Assembly (NCBI GenBank): GCA_023460035.1
Contig: JAEWRN010000022.1
Location: forward strand, 1-5,236
Direction of reading: 5' to 3'
DNA: 5,236 nt
DNA from: Bacillota bacterium
GTDB taxonomy: Bacteria; Bacillota; Clostridia; Oscillospirales; Ruminococcaceae
Part shown: one piece after another, positions 1-5,236 of the stretch
Layout of the letters: each line of letters starts with the position of its first letter
Position numbering within the stretch: position 1 is the first letter of the stretch
Program-made: the position numbers and the translations under genes
Notes under the pieces: model-generated
Databases searched by the model: none
Seen by the model: the letters and a program-made list of their open reading frames with translations, nothing else
What the model was told of the DNA's origin: nothing

Positions 1-836
1 CCACCGACCTGACCATGCGCCAGCTGGCGGAAAACGCTTCCAAGATCCTGGGCCAGCCCGTCATCGTGGAAAACCGCCCCGGTGCAGCGGGCTCACTGCC
101 TGCGTCGCAACTGCAGTCCACGCCGGCCGACGGCTACACCATCGCCCAGCTGCCCATGAGCGTGATGCGTCTGCCGTTCACCACCGGCCTGAAATGGAAC
201 CCGGTGGACGACCTGAGCTACATCCTGAACGTGACCGGCTATGCCTTCTGCATGGTCGCCAGCACGCAGTCCGGCCTCAAGAGCTGGCAGGACGTGGTGG
301 CCTAGGCCAAGGCCAATCCCGGCAAGCTGACCATCGGCAACACCGGCACTTACACCTCGCCGCACATCACCTCGGCCATCATCGCCCAGCAGCTGGGCCT
401 GGACGTGGTGCACGTACCCTACAAGGGTTCGGCCGAGCTGATGCGCGCCACCATGGCGGGCGAAGTCATGGTGGGTGCCGACACCAGTGCCGTGATCCCG
501 TATGTGGACCAGGGGCGCATGGTGGCCTTGAACGTCTGGACCGAAAAGCGCCTGCCCACACTGCCCAACACGCCCACGCTGCTCGAGCTGGGCCTGCCCA
601 CCACGCAGTACTCGCCGTTTGGCCTCGTCGGCCCCAAGGGCATGCCCGCTGAGATCCAGACCCGCCTGCACGATGCCTTCAAGCAGGCGATGGAGATGGA
701 CAGCTACCAGGCCATGCTGCAGCGCTTTGAAATGCTGCCCATCTATATGGACAGCAAGGCCTACCGCCAGTTCGCCATCGCATCCACGGCCAAGGAAAAG
801 GCGGTGCTGGCCAAGCTGGGGCCGCAGCCGGGTTGA
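1..836 (+). pseudogene. Bug/TctC-family periplasmic solute-binding protein, 5'-truncated by the window and broken by an in-frame TAG
   Basis: The reading frame enters the window already open (first full codon at base 3) and ends at TGA 834-836. It matches the Bug/TctC family, periplasmic receptors of tripartite tricarboxylate transporters or orphan binding proteins for small carboxylates and similar ligands. Visible family features are the TDLTMRQLAE helix after the ligand-binding loop, QPVIVENRPGAAG, the DGYT turn, ANPGKLTIGNTG, VVHVPYKGSAE, TLLELGLP and FGLVGPKGMPAE. The signal peptide and roughly the first 40 residues lie upstream. The frame is interrupted by TAG at 303-305, between DVVA and AKANPGKL. 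Relatives commonly have Tyr here (YAKANPGKL), so a single base change TAC or TAT to TAG explains it. Homology continues in the same frame on both sides with no indel, suggesting a recent mutation or a sequencing error. No convincing restart signal follows the stop. The ligand cannot be inferred. It is separated from the capsule operon by a terminator and is probably unrelated to it. Confidence 0.88.
298..309. repeat. Perfect 12-bp palindrome centred on the premature TAG
   Basis: TGGCCTAGGCCA is its own reverse complement, and the premature stop codon occupies its centre (303-305). With the presumed ancestral Tyr codon the site would be an imperfect palindrome (4-bp arms), so the mutation completes the symmetry. 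There is no loop, so it is not a terminator. Confidence 0.7.
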
Positions 837-840
837 GTCA

Positions 841-853
841 GTGCAGTCTGCAC
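841..853. repeat. Short inverted repeat just after the binding-protein stop codon
   Basis: GTGCAG-T-CTGCAC is a perfect 6-bp inverted repeat with a one-base centre, starting four bases after the TGA at 834-836. As RNA it could form a 5-bp stem with a three-base loop just ahead of the main terminator hairpin. A role as an accessory 3'-end hairpin is inferred; chance is possible. Confidence 0.35.
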
Positions 854-865
854 ATGGCGAAGATT

Positions 866-892
866 AAAAAGCCGCCTTTGTAGGCGGCTTTT
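866..892 (+). terminator. Rho-independent terminator after the binding-protein gene
   Basis: An A5 tract is followed by the stem GCCGCCT (871-877), a TTGT loop and AGGCGGC (882-888), then T4. The 7-bp GC-rich stem is perfect, and the flanking A and T tracts can extend it. It begins 30 bases after the TGA of the upstream gene. Because A-tracts and T-tracts flank both sides, it could also stop transcription from the opposite strand. It separates the upstream gene from the capsule operon, which therefore needs its own promoter. Confidence 0.88.
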
Positions 893-1163
893 GCATGGTT
901 ATTCAAAAAAGTGGCAAACATGAGCAATTCGCACAGGTATTGCATCTAGACGCTGTACGAAAACAAGGCTGCTGGGCACCAGCGCCAGAGAAGAAATTTA
1001 GGTGTAACCATTGTCAATCAATGTTGATGCGGTCAATGTGTGTCTTTGCTAGCGATGTCCTCCTCAGACTGGTTAGCGTAAAAAAATACTTGTTGCAATC
1101 AATTATTCATATGCATGCAGCTTCATAGATTGCGTGCTATTCACTCTGAACTGCTTGTTTCAT

Positions 1164-1172
1164 TGCGATAAT
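1164..1172 (+). promoter_or_regulatory. Candidate extended -10 promoter for the capsule export operon
   Basis: TGCGATAAT fits the extended -10 pattern TGnTATAAT with one mismatch in the hexamer. No good -35 hexamer sits 16-18 bases upstream, which extended -10 promoters tolerate. Transcription would begin near 1179, giving a leader of about 60 bases before the preferred kpsM start at 1240. Other weak sigma-70-like combinations exist in this AT-rich stretch, so this is only the best candidate by eye. Confidence 0.35.
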
Positions 1173-1231
1173 GCGGCATGCAACTGATTGCCTCACTGCG
1201 TTACACGCTATGGCCTCATGTGTGTTTTTCT

Positions 1232-1237
1232 GGAGAG
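1232..1237 (+). promoter_or_regulatory. Ribosome binding site deciding the kpsM start
   Basis: GGAGAG lies immediately before the tandem ATG codons at 1240 and 1243. GGAG (1232-1235) is 4 bases from the first ATG and 7 bases from the second, so 1243 may be the codon mostly used. No comparable site precedes the in-frame ATG at 1171. Confidence 0.7.
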
Positions 1238-1239
1238 CC

Positions 1240-2037
1240 ATGATGCCGTTATCGATATTTCCAGCCAAGCCACTTCAATCAGCGCTTTCTGTCTGGAAAG
1301 CGCTGTTTTTGCGCGAGGCCATGGTGCGCATGTTCGGCTCCCGTGTCGCCTGGGTTTGGCTGGTGCTGGAGCCCGTGGCCAACGTGTTGTGGTTGATCCT
1401 GATTTTCACCGTCATCCGGGTGCGCCATGTGGGCGGCATTGAAACCCCCCTGTGGATTGCCAGCGGCATGCTGGTTTTCATGACATTTCGGCGCACCGTG
1501 TCCCAGGTACAGAACGGCGTGGATGCGAATAGTTCCCTCTTTGCCTACCGCCAGGTGCGGCCAGCGGATGTTGTGCTGGTGCGCTCCGTGGTCGAGGGCG
1601 TCACCATGCTGCTGATCAGCGCGACCGTTTTTGCTGTGGGCGCCATGATGGGCTGGATGTCCTGGCCAGCCAGTGGCTGGGATGTGCTGGAGGCATTTAC
1701 CCTGGCATGGTTGTGCGCCCTGGGGCTGGGCATGATCTTTGGCGTCCTGGTCAAGCTCGTGCCAGAGACCGAGCGCATCATCAACTTCATCATGATGCCG
1801 CTGATGATGATTTCTGGCGTCATCTTCCCCCTGTCCTTGGTACAGCCCCCTTATCTGGACTGGCTGTTGCTCAATCCCGTCGCGCACGCCATTGAAGCCT
1901 CTCGTGTGGGTTTCGCGCCGTTCTATCACTCTGTGGCCGGGCTGGATCTGGTGTATGCCTACCAGTGCGCGCTGGTGCTGCTGTTTCTGGGGCTGGCGTT
2001 GTTCAGGCGCTTCAATCAACGGTTGGTGATGCAGTAA
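1240..2037 (+). CDS. kpsM: Capsule polysaccharide ABC transporter, permease subunit (KpsM/CtrC/BexB-like)
   Basis: This is the inner-membrane permease of an ABC-2 type exporter, which forms the channel moving a lipid-linked polysaccharide from cytoplasm to periplasm. From the ATG at 1240 it has 265 residues, the usual KpsM size. A short amphipathic N-terminus with LFLREAMVRMFGSR (22-35) leads into WVWLVLEP, the start of the first membrane span (about 36-59). Further hydrophobic segments lie near 71-83, 111-138, 150-171, 181-201 and 240-255. The family motif NPVAHAIEASRVGF (212-225) precedes the last span. The frame stays open back to an ATG at 1171. That start adds 23 residues without family character, lacks a Shine-Dalgarno site and overlaps the candidate -10 box, so 1240 (or 1243) is preferred. 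The stop codon abuts the next ATG, indicating translational coupling with the ATPase. The exported polymer is unknown. Confidence 0.92.
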   Translation: MMPLSIFPAKPLQSALSVWKALFLREAMVRMFGSRVAWVWLVLEPVANVLWLILIFTVIRVRHVGGIETPLWIASGMLVFMTFRRTVSQVQNGVDANSSLFAYRQVRPADVVLVRSVVEGVTMLLISATVFAVGAMMGWMSWPASGWDVLEAFTLAWLCALGLGMIFGVLVKLVPETERIINFIMMPLMMISGVIFPLSLVQPPYLDWLLLNPVAHAIEASRVGFAPFYHSVAGLDLVYAYQCALVLLFLGLALFRRFNQRLVMQ

Positions 2038-2712
2038 ATGATTGAGGTCTTCGATATTCACAAACGCTATTACACCGACCACGGCATGGGACCGTGGGTG
2101 CTCCAAGGTGTCAACCTGCGCATTCCGAATGGCCTCAGCGTGGGCTTGGTGGGGGGCAATGGCGCCGGTAAATCCACCTTGTTGCGCATCATTGGCGGCG
2201 TTGACTATCCCTCCAAAGGTGAAGTGCGTCGCCACTGCAAGGTGTCCTGGCCCATGGGTTTTGGCGGTGGCCTGCAGGGCAGCATGACCGGCCGGCAAAA
2301 CACCAAGTTTGTCGCCCGCATCCATGGGATGGAGGATGATATTCCCCGCATCCTTGCCCAGGTGCAGGAGTTTGCCGAAATCGGTCCCGCCTTTGATGAG
2401 CCGATCAAAACCTACTCTTCGGGCATGAAATCGCGCCTGCAATTTGGTTTGTCGCTGGCGTTTGATTTTGATGTCTATATTTCCGACGAAATCACCGCCG
2501 CTGGTGACCGGTCATTTCAGGCCAAGGCTGCCAAAGCATTCAAAGACAAGGTCGGCAAGGCCAGCGTCATCATGGTCTCGCACAGTGAGGGGACGCTCAA
2601 AGATTTTTGCCAGGCCGGTGTGTGGTTGCACCGCGGCCAAGCCCACTGGTTTGACCAGATTGACGACGCCTTGCGCGCTTACCACGACAGCACTTCCGTT
2701 TCCACTTCATGA
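2038..2712 (+). CDS. kpsT: Capsule polysaccharide ABC transporter, ATP-binding subunit (KpsT/CtrD/BexA-like)
   Basis: This is the cytoplasmic ATPase that pairs with the KpsM-like permease to power polysaccharide export. Its 224 residues match the short ATPases of this family, which lack the C-terminal carbohydrate-binding domain of Wzt-type proteins. Visible motifs are Walker A GGNGAGKST (39-47), a probable Q-loop at Gln80 in GGGLQGSMTG, the ABC signature YSSGM (126-130) in the form typical of polysaccharide exporters, Walker B VYISDE (146-151, catalytic Glu151) and the H-loop His182 in VSHSEG. All catalytic elements appear intact. After Walker B the sequence reads ITAAGD, where relatives often have AVGD. 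The ATG directly follows the permease TAA with no gap. No clear Shine-Dalgarno is seen, so translation is probably coupled. The end overlaps the next gene by four bases (ATGA). Confidence 0.95.
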   Translation: MIEVFDIHKRYYTDHGMGPWVLQGVNLRIPNGLSVGLVGGNGAGKSTLLRIIGGVDYPSKGEVRRHCKVSWPMGFGGGLQGSMTGRQNTKFVARIHGMEDDIPRILAQVQEFAEIGPAFDEPIKTYSSGMKSRLQFGLSLAFDFDVYISDEITAAGDRSFQAKAAKAFKDKVGKASVIMVSHSEGTLKDFCQAGVWLHRGQAHWFDQIDDALRAYHDSTSVSTS

Positions 2713-3833
2713 CCATCGCCTCTACTTTGCGCGGCCCTGTCCAGCAATGGCTGCGCCGCTCCCCCTTGCGTTCACTCACCGCTGTGGCGTGTGTCTGCAC
2801 CGCCGTTTACTGGCTCGGTATCGCCTCCGACCGTTATGTGTCCGAGGCGCGCCTCATCATCCAAAGCACCAGCTTACACAGTGGCGCCAGCATTGACCTG
2901 GGTTCTCTGATATCTGGCAGTTCCGGGGGCAACCGCACCGATCAGCTCTTATTGCGCGAGCACCTGCGCTCGCCCGACATGGCCGAAAAACTGGACACCG
3001 CCTTGCACTTGCGCGAACACTTCGGGTCCCAAGGCGACTGGTTCTCGCGCATGTGGCAAGGCACGGAGGCCAGCCGCGAAGATTTCTATGCCTATTACCT
3101 GCGACGTGTCCAGGTCGAATATGACGAGTTTGCAGGCGTGCTGGTCGTCAAGTCGCAAGCGTATGAACCCGAGAAAGCACAGCAGATCTCGCAGATGTTG
3201 GTGCAAGAGGGCGAGCGCTTCATGAACCGCATGGCCCATGCGATCGCCCAGGACCAGGTCACTTTCCTCGAAGGACAGGTGCAGGCACTGAACAGCAAAG
3301 TGCAGGCCTCGCGCCGGGCCTTGCTGGAGTTTCAGGAAAAAAAGGGAATGATCTCGCCCGAGGCTGCGGCCCAGGTGATTGCGGCCATCGTGGCCAACCT
3401 GCAAGGTCAAATGGTGGATTTGCAGGCCCAGCGTGCCGCCATGCAAGCCTATCTGGTGGCAGACCACCCGAACATTGTTTTGCTGAACCAGCGCATCGAC
3501 GCTCTTGAAAAGCAGATTGCACAGGAGCAGGCCAAGCTGGCAGCCCCAGGTGGCAAAACCCTGAACCGCACAGCCGAAGCCTTTGCGCAGTTGGAACTGC
3601 AGTCCAGGTTCGACCTGGACATGTACAAAACCGCATTGACGGCGCTGGAGCAGGGCCGCCTGGAAGCCACCCGTACGCTGAAGAAAGTCTCTGTCCTGCA
3701 GCAGCCCAACCTGCCGCAGGAAACCACTGAACCGCGCCGCCTGTACACCACCAGCATCTGGGTGATCACCATCATGCTGCTGGCCGGCATGGCGCACCTG
3801 TTGCTTGCGATTGTGCGTGACCACAGGGATTGA
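2709..3833 (+). CDS. kpsE: Capsule export inner-membrane/periplasmic adaptor, PCP family (KpsE/CtrB/BexC-like)
   Basis: This polysaccharide co-polymerase-type protein is anchored in the inner membrane and reaches through the periplasm to link the ABC exporter to the outer-membrane channel. Its 374 residues match KpsE/CtrB/BexC proteins. A basic N-terminus (RR at 17-18) precedes the first membrane span, about residues 22-39. The periplasmic part begins DRYVSEARLIIQ (41-52), a Wzz-like strand. Long Gln/Ala/Glu-rich helices likely to form coiled coils run about 153-210 and 228-278. PNLPQETTEPRRLY (333-346), the characteristic motif before the second span, is followed by that span at about 349-368 and a short charged cytoplasmic tail (RDHRD). 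The start overlaps the kpsT stop as ATGA with no visible Shine-Dalgarno, so translation is probably coupled. This is the last of the three tightly packed genes; a 141-base gap follows. Confidence 0.93.
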   Translation: MTIASTLRGPVQQWLRRSPLRSLTAVACVCTAVYWLGIASDRYVSEARLIIQSTSLHSGASIDLGSLISGSSGGNRTDQLLLREHLRSPDMAEKLDTALHLREHFGSQGDWFSRMWQGTEASREDFYAYYLRRVQVEYDEFAGVLVVKSQAYEPEKAQQISQMLVQEGERFMNRMAHAIAQDQVTFLEGQVQALNSKVQASRRALLEFQEKKGMISPEAAAQVIAAIVANLQGQMVDLQAQRAAMQAYLVADHPNIVLLNQRIDALEKQIAQEQAKLAAPGGKTLNRTAEAFAQLELQSRFDLDMYKTALTALEQGRLEATRTLKKVSVLQQPNLPQETTEPRRLYTTSIWVITIMLLAGMAHLLLAIVRDHRD

Positions 3834-3854
3834 CACTGCGCGCCCACCGGCATG

Positions 3855-3887
3855 CCGGGTGATGGCCTGCAAAGCCAGCATCACCGG
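3855..3887 (+). repeat. Imperfect hairpin directly downstream of the kpsE-like gene
   Basis: Arms CCGG-G-TGATG (3855-3864) and CATCACCGG (3879-3887) pair over nine base pairs with a single bulged G3859. A further short GC pairing toward the CTGCAAA loop is possible across a right-hand bulge. It begins 21 bases after the TGA. The following bases are ATTGCAAGG, without a uridine tract, which argues against intrinsic termination. Confidence 0.5.
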
Positions 3888-3926
3888 ATTGCAAGGCAGC
3901 CAGTTTCAATGACTACTTATTGAATA

Positions 3927-3950
3927 GCTTGCAGTGCAATACCTGCAGGC
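3927..3950 (+). repeat. Hairpin in the leader of the kpsD-like gene
   Basis: GCTTGCAG (3927-3934) pairs with CTGCAGGC (3943-3950) over eight base pairs including one G.T pair, around an eight-base loop TGCAATAC. It ends 24 bases before the ATG at 3975. The alternative TTGCA-G-TGCAA pairing (3929-3939) is mutually exclusive with it. A role in mRNA processing or translation is inferred only. Confidence 0.45.
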
Positions 3951-3974
3951 ACTTAACACTGATAGAACCGCAAA

Positions 3975-5236
3975 ATGAAGACAAATCCGACGCTTGCAGC
4001 TCTGCATTTGGAAGCATTCAGTACCAGCCATCCCGTGCCCCGCAGCGCTCTGCGCCCTGGCGCCATGGTCGTTTTGTTGGCACTGGCTGTGCTGCAGCCC
4101 ATGGCCTGGGCGCAATACGACCTCAACACAGCCCTGGGGCTGGGCTCCTCCAACACCAGCAACAGTTCAACAACCGGTTCCAGCAGCGCCGCTTATCCCA
4201 CACCCGCAGCCGTGCTGCCGCCTGTTGCCCCCAGTGGTACTTTTACAGCACCTGGCAGCAGCCTGTATCCAGCGCAATCGCAGAAGGCAGGTGGCACGGC
4301 TGCGGCGCCCATGCGCACTGCGCCTGCTTCACCTAGTTTGGCAGGCCTGCCTGTGCAGACACAGGACCAGATCAACAACCAGGCCAGCGATGTGTTCGGC
4401 GCCCAATTGTTCACCGGTGCCTTCAGCCAGCCCGGTGCCACGCAATTCAACCCCGATTACGCGATTGCAATTGGCGATCAGATAGAGGTGCGCCTGTGGG
4501 GCGCATTTGCCTTTGAGCAAACGCTGACCGTGGACCCCCGTGGCAACATCTTCCTGCCACATGCTGGCCCCGTTCAGGTTCTGGGGGTGCGCAACCGCGA
4601 ACTAGAAGCCACGGTGCAAGCCGCTGTGCGCCGCACCTTCCGCAACAACGTCAGCAGCTACGCCAGCCTGGCTGCGGCCCAGCCGGTGCGTGTGTTCGTG
4701 GGGGGCAACGTCAACCGCCCCGGCTTGTACAACGGCACCAGCATGGACAGCGTACTGCGTTACCTGGACATGGCCGGTGGTGTGGACCCTGAACGCGGCA
4801 GCTACTTGCAAGTGCAGGTCAAGCGCGGTCAGGCCGTCAAGGCCACTGTCAACCTGTACGACTTTCTGTTGCATGGCACCATGCCCATGGTGCAACTGGC
4901 CGATGGTGATGTCATCTTTGTGCCACCGCATGCCCAGCGTGTCAGCGTGAAGGGCTTGGTGGCCAATGCCAAGCGCTTTGAATTCCTGAGTGGACAACAA
5001 ACCGTTGCCCAGCTCATGCAAGTGGCCAAACCCCTGTCGATTGCCACCCACGTGCGTGTGGTGCGCAACACCGGCAGCGTGCGCAATGCGGAGTATTACC
5101 CTCTGAGCGAGGCCAACTCCGTGGTCCTGGCAGATGGGGATGAGCTGGAATTCACCGCCGACAAAAAGCCCGGCACCATCACCGTGCGCGTAGAGGGCGA
5201 GCACAACAGCGCCCAGGAATACGTGCTGCCTTATGG
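3975..5236 (+). CDS. kpsD: Outer-membrane capsule polysaccharide export protein with SLBB domains (KpsD/OPX-like), 3' end beyond the window
   Basis: This outer-membrane polysaccharide export (OPX) protein would form the exit channel for polymer delivered by the KpsMTE-like proteins. The frame is open for 420 codons to the last base, so the C-terminus is missing. ATG 3975 is the only usual start after the in-frame TAG at 3963-3965, apart from ATG 4065 (residue 31), which would leave almost no n-region; no strong Shine-Dalgarno is visible for either. Residues 1-30 are a long, weakly basic n-region, and a hydrophobic core (31-45) ends AWA-Q, suggesting signal peptidase I cleavage after residue 46. 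No cysteine is seen in the 420 residues, so it is not a Wza-type lipoprotein. A Ser/Thr/Pro/Ala-rich linker spans about 55-115. The polysaccharide export domain starts near NPDYAIAIGDQIEVRLWG (159-176). SLBB domains follow at VRVFVGGNVNRPG (238 to about 316) and VSVKGLV (323 to about 400), and a third begins at ITVRVEGEH (402). Confidence 0.9.
   Translation, partial: MKTNPTLAALHLEAFSTSHPVPRSALRPGAMVVLLALAVLQPMAWAQYDLNTALGLGSSNTSNSSTTGSSSAAYPTPAAVLPPVAPSGTFTAPGSSLYPAQSQKAGGTAAAPMRTAPASPSLAGLPVQTQDQINNQASDVFGAQLFTGAFSQPGATQFNPDYAIAIGDQIEVRLWGAFAFEQTLTVDPRGNIFLPHAGPVQVLGVRNRELEATVQAAVRRTFRNNVSSYASLAAAQPVRVFVGGNVNRPGLYNGTSMDSVLRYLDMAGGVDPERGSYLQVQVKRGQAVKATVNLYDFLLHGTMPMVQLADGDVIFVPPHAQRVSVKGLVANAKRFEFLSGQQTVAQLMQVAKPLSIATHVRVVRNTGSVRNAEYYPLSEANSVVLADGDELEFTADKKPGTITVRVEGEHNSAQEYVLPY

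Larger units (their letters stand above)
893..1239. other. AT-rich non-coding leader ahead of the capsule export operon
   Basis: These 347 bases are visibly richer in A and T than the genes on either side. I find no credible gene: the one open frame of 77 codons begins at the foot of the terminator, lacks a ribosome binding site and resembles no family I recognise. The region includes an A7 tract (1080-1086) and the 8-mer CAATCAAT twice (1015-1022 and 1096-1103). It also has a short inverted repeat ATCAA-TG-TTGAT (1017-1028), GTCAAT twice (1013-1018 and 1032-1037), and GCATGCA twice (1113-1119 and 1176-1182). A possible extended -10 promoter lies near its 3' end. Such a leader is where capsule operon control would be expected, but no known operator is recognised, and no JUMPstart/ops element (GGCGGTAG core) is present. 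Confidence 0.6.
3834..3974 (+). other. Structured spacer between the kpsE-like and kpsD-like genes
   Basis: This 141-base gap interrupts an otherwise overlapping operon. Its first half can form an imperfect hairpin, 3855-3887: CCGG/CCGG and TGATG/CATCA arms with a bulged G3859 and a small inner helix around CTGCAAA. The second half turns AT-richer. It holds TTCAAT (3905-3910) facing ATTGAA (3919-3924), then the stem GCTTGCAG/CTGCAGGC (3927-3934 and 3943-3950, one G.T pair). Neither hairpin has a T-tract, so neither is a canonical terminator. I see no convincing sigma-70 promoter. It may tune mRNA stability or the relative level of the outer-membrane protein; that is inference. Confidence 0.5.

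Noticed and set aside
303..305. TAG as a recoded sense codon (pyrrolysine or suppressed amber)
   Set aside because: Bug proteins have no known need for such a residue, the usual residue here is Tyr, and nothing in the window suggests recoding. A point mutation is simpler.
93..671. Minus-strand open frame of 192 codons opposite the binding-protein gene
   Set aside because: Shadow frame: the + strand shows continuous Bug/TctC homology in one frame on both sides of the TAG.
895..1128. Possible 77-residue gene in the leader, with a CxxC-like CNHC segment
   Set aside because: It starts right at the foot of the terminator, has no Shine-Dalgarno, and resembles no protein I know. A single CNHC is not enough to claim a zinc-binding protein.
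893..1239. JUMPstart/ops element for RfaH-type antitermination
   Set aside because: The GGCGGTAG core was looked for by eye and is absent. The nearest string, AGGCGGCTT, is the descending arm of the terminator.
1279..2442. Minus-strand open frame of 387 codons opposite the permease and ATPase genes
   Set aside because: The translation is His/Gln/Gly-rich with no recognisable domain, as expected for an antisense shadow of GC-rich coding DNA. The + strand encodes clear KpsM- and KpsT-like proteins across it.
2949..3884. Minus-strand open frame of 311 codons opposite the kpsE-like gene
   Set aside because: Its composition is of antisense type with no family motifs, and the opposite strand carries an unambiguous KpsE-like protein.
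3834..3974. Intrinsic terminator or strong promoter between the kpsE-like and kpsD-like genes
   Set aside because: The hairpins lack a following T-tract, and no pair of -35/-10 hexamers with good matches and normal spacing is visible.
3920..4336. Alternative + strand frame of 138 codons overlapping the start of the kpsD-like gene
   Set aside because: It lies in a different frame from the signal peptide, linker and SLBB domains, and its translation has no family features.

Overview
The window looks like chromosomal DNA from a GC-rich betaproteobacterium, most likely in the Comamonadaceae/Burkholderiales. This rests on the Bug/TctC-type periplasmic binding protein (a family greatly expanded in that order), the GC-rich codon usage and the style of the capsule-export proteins. 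No tRNA, rRNA, CRISPR array, transposase or attachment site was seen.

Layout, with all genes on the + strand. (1) Bases 1-836 hold the C-terminal four-fifths or so of a Bug/TctC solute-binding protein. Its frame is broken by one in-frame TAG at 303-305, so the copy reads as a pseudogene or very recent nonsense allele. (2) A strong rho-independent terminator lies at 866-892. (3) A relatively AT-rich leader (893-1239) contains a possible extended -10 promoter and small repeats, but no convincing gene. (4) A tightly packed capsule/polysaccharide export operon follows: ABC permease (kpsM-like, 1240-2037), ABC ATPase (kpsT-like, 2038-2712) and inner-membrane polysaccharide co-polymerase (kpsE/ctrB/bexC-like, 2709-3833). 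After a 141-base structured gap comes the outer-membrane polysaccharide export protein (kpsD/OPX-like, 3975 to beyond the window end). This last gene is open to the final base.

The four export genes would form one envelope-spanning machine. KpsM and KpsT move a lipid-linked polysaccharide across the inner membrane using ATP. KpsE spans the periplasm from an inner-membrane anchor. The OPX protein, with a polysaccharide-export domain and tandem SLBB domains, forms the outer-membrane exit. This is the ABC-dependent (group 2/3 capsule) architecture. The polymer is not identifiable because no glycosyltransferase or Kdo-linker gene lies in the window.

I see no undescribed system here; the set is a recognisable capsule exporter. 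The points most worth a second look are the nonsense codon at the centre of a perfect 12-bp palindrome, the structured kpsE-kpsD spacer, and the long low-complexity linker at the N-terminus of the OPX protein.
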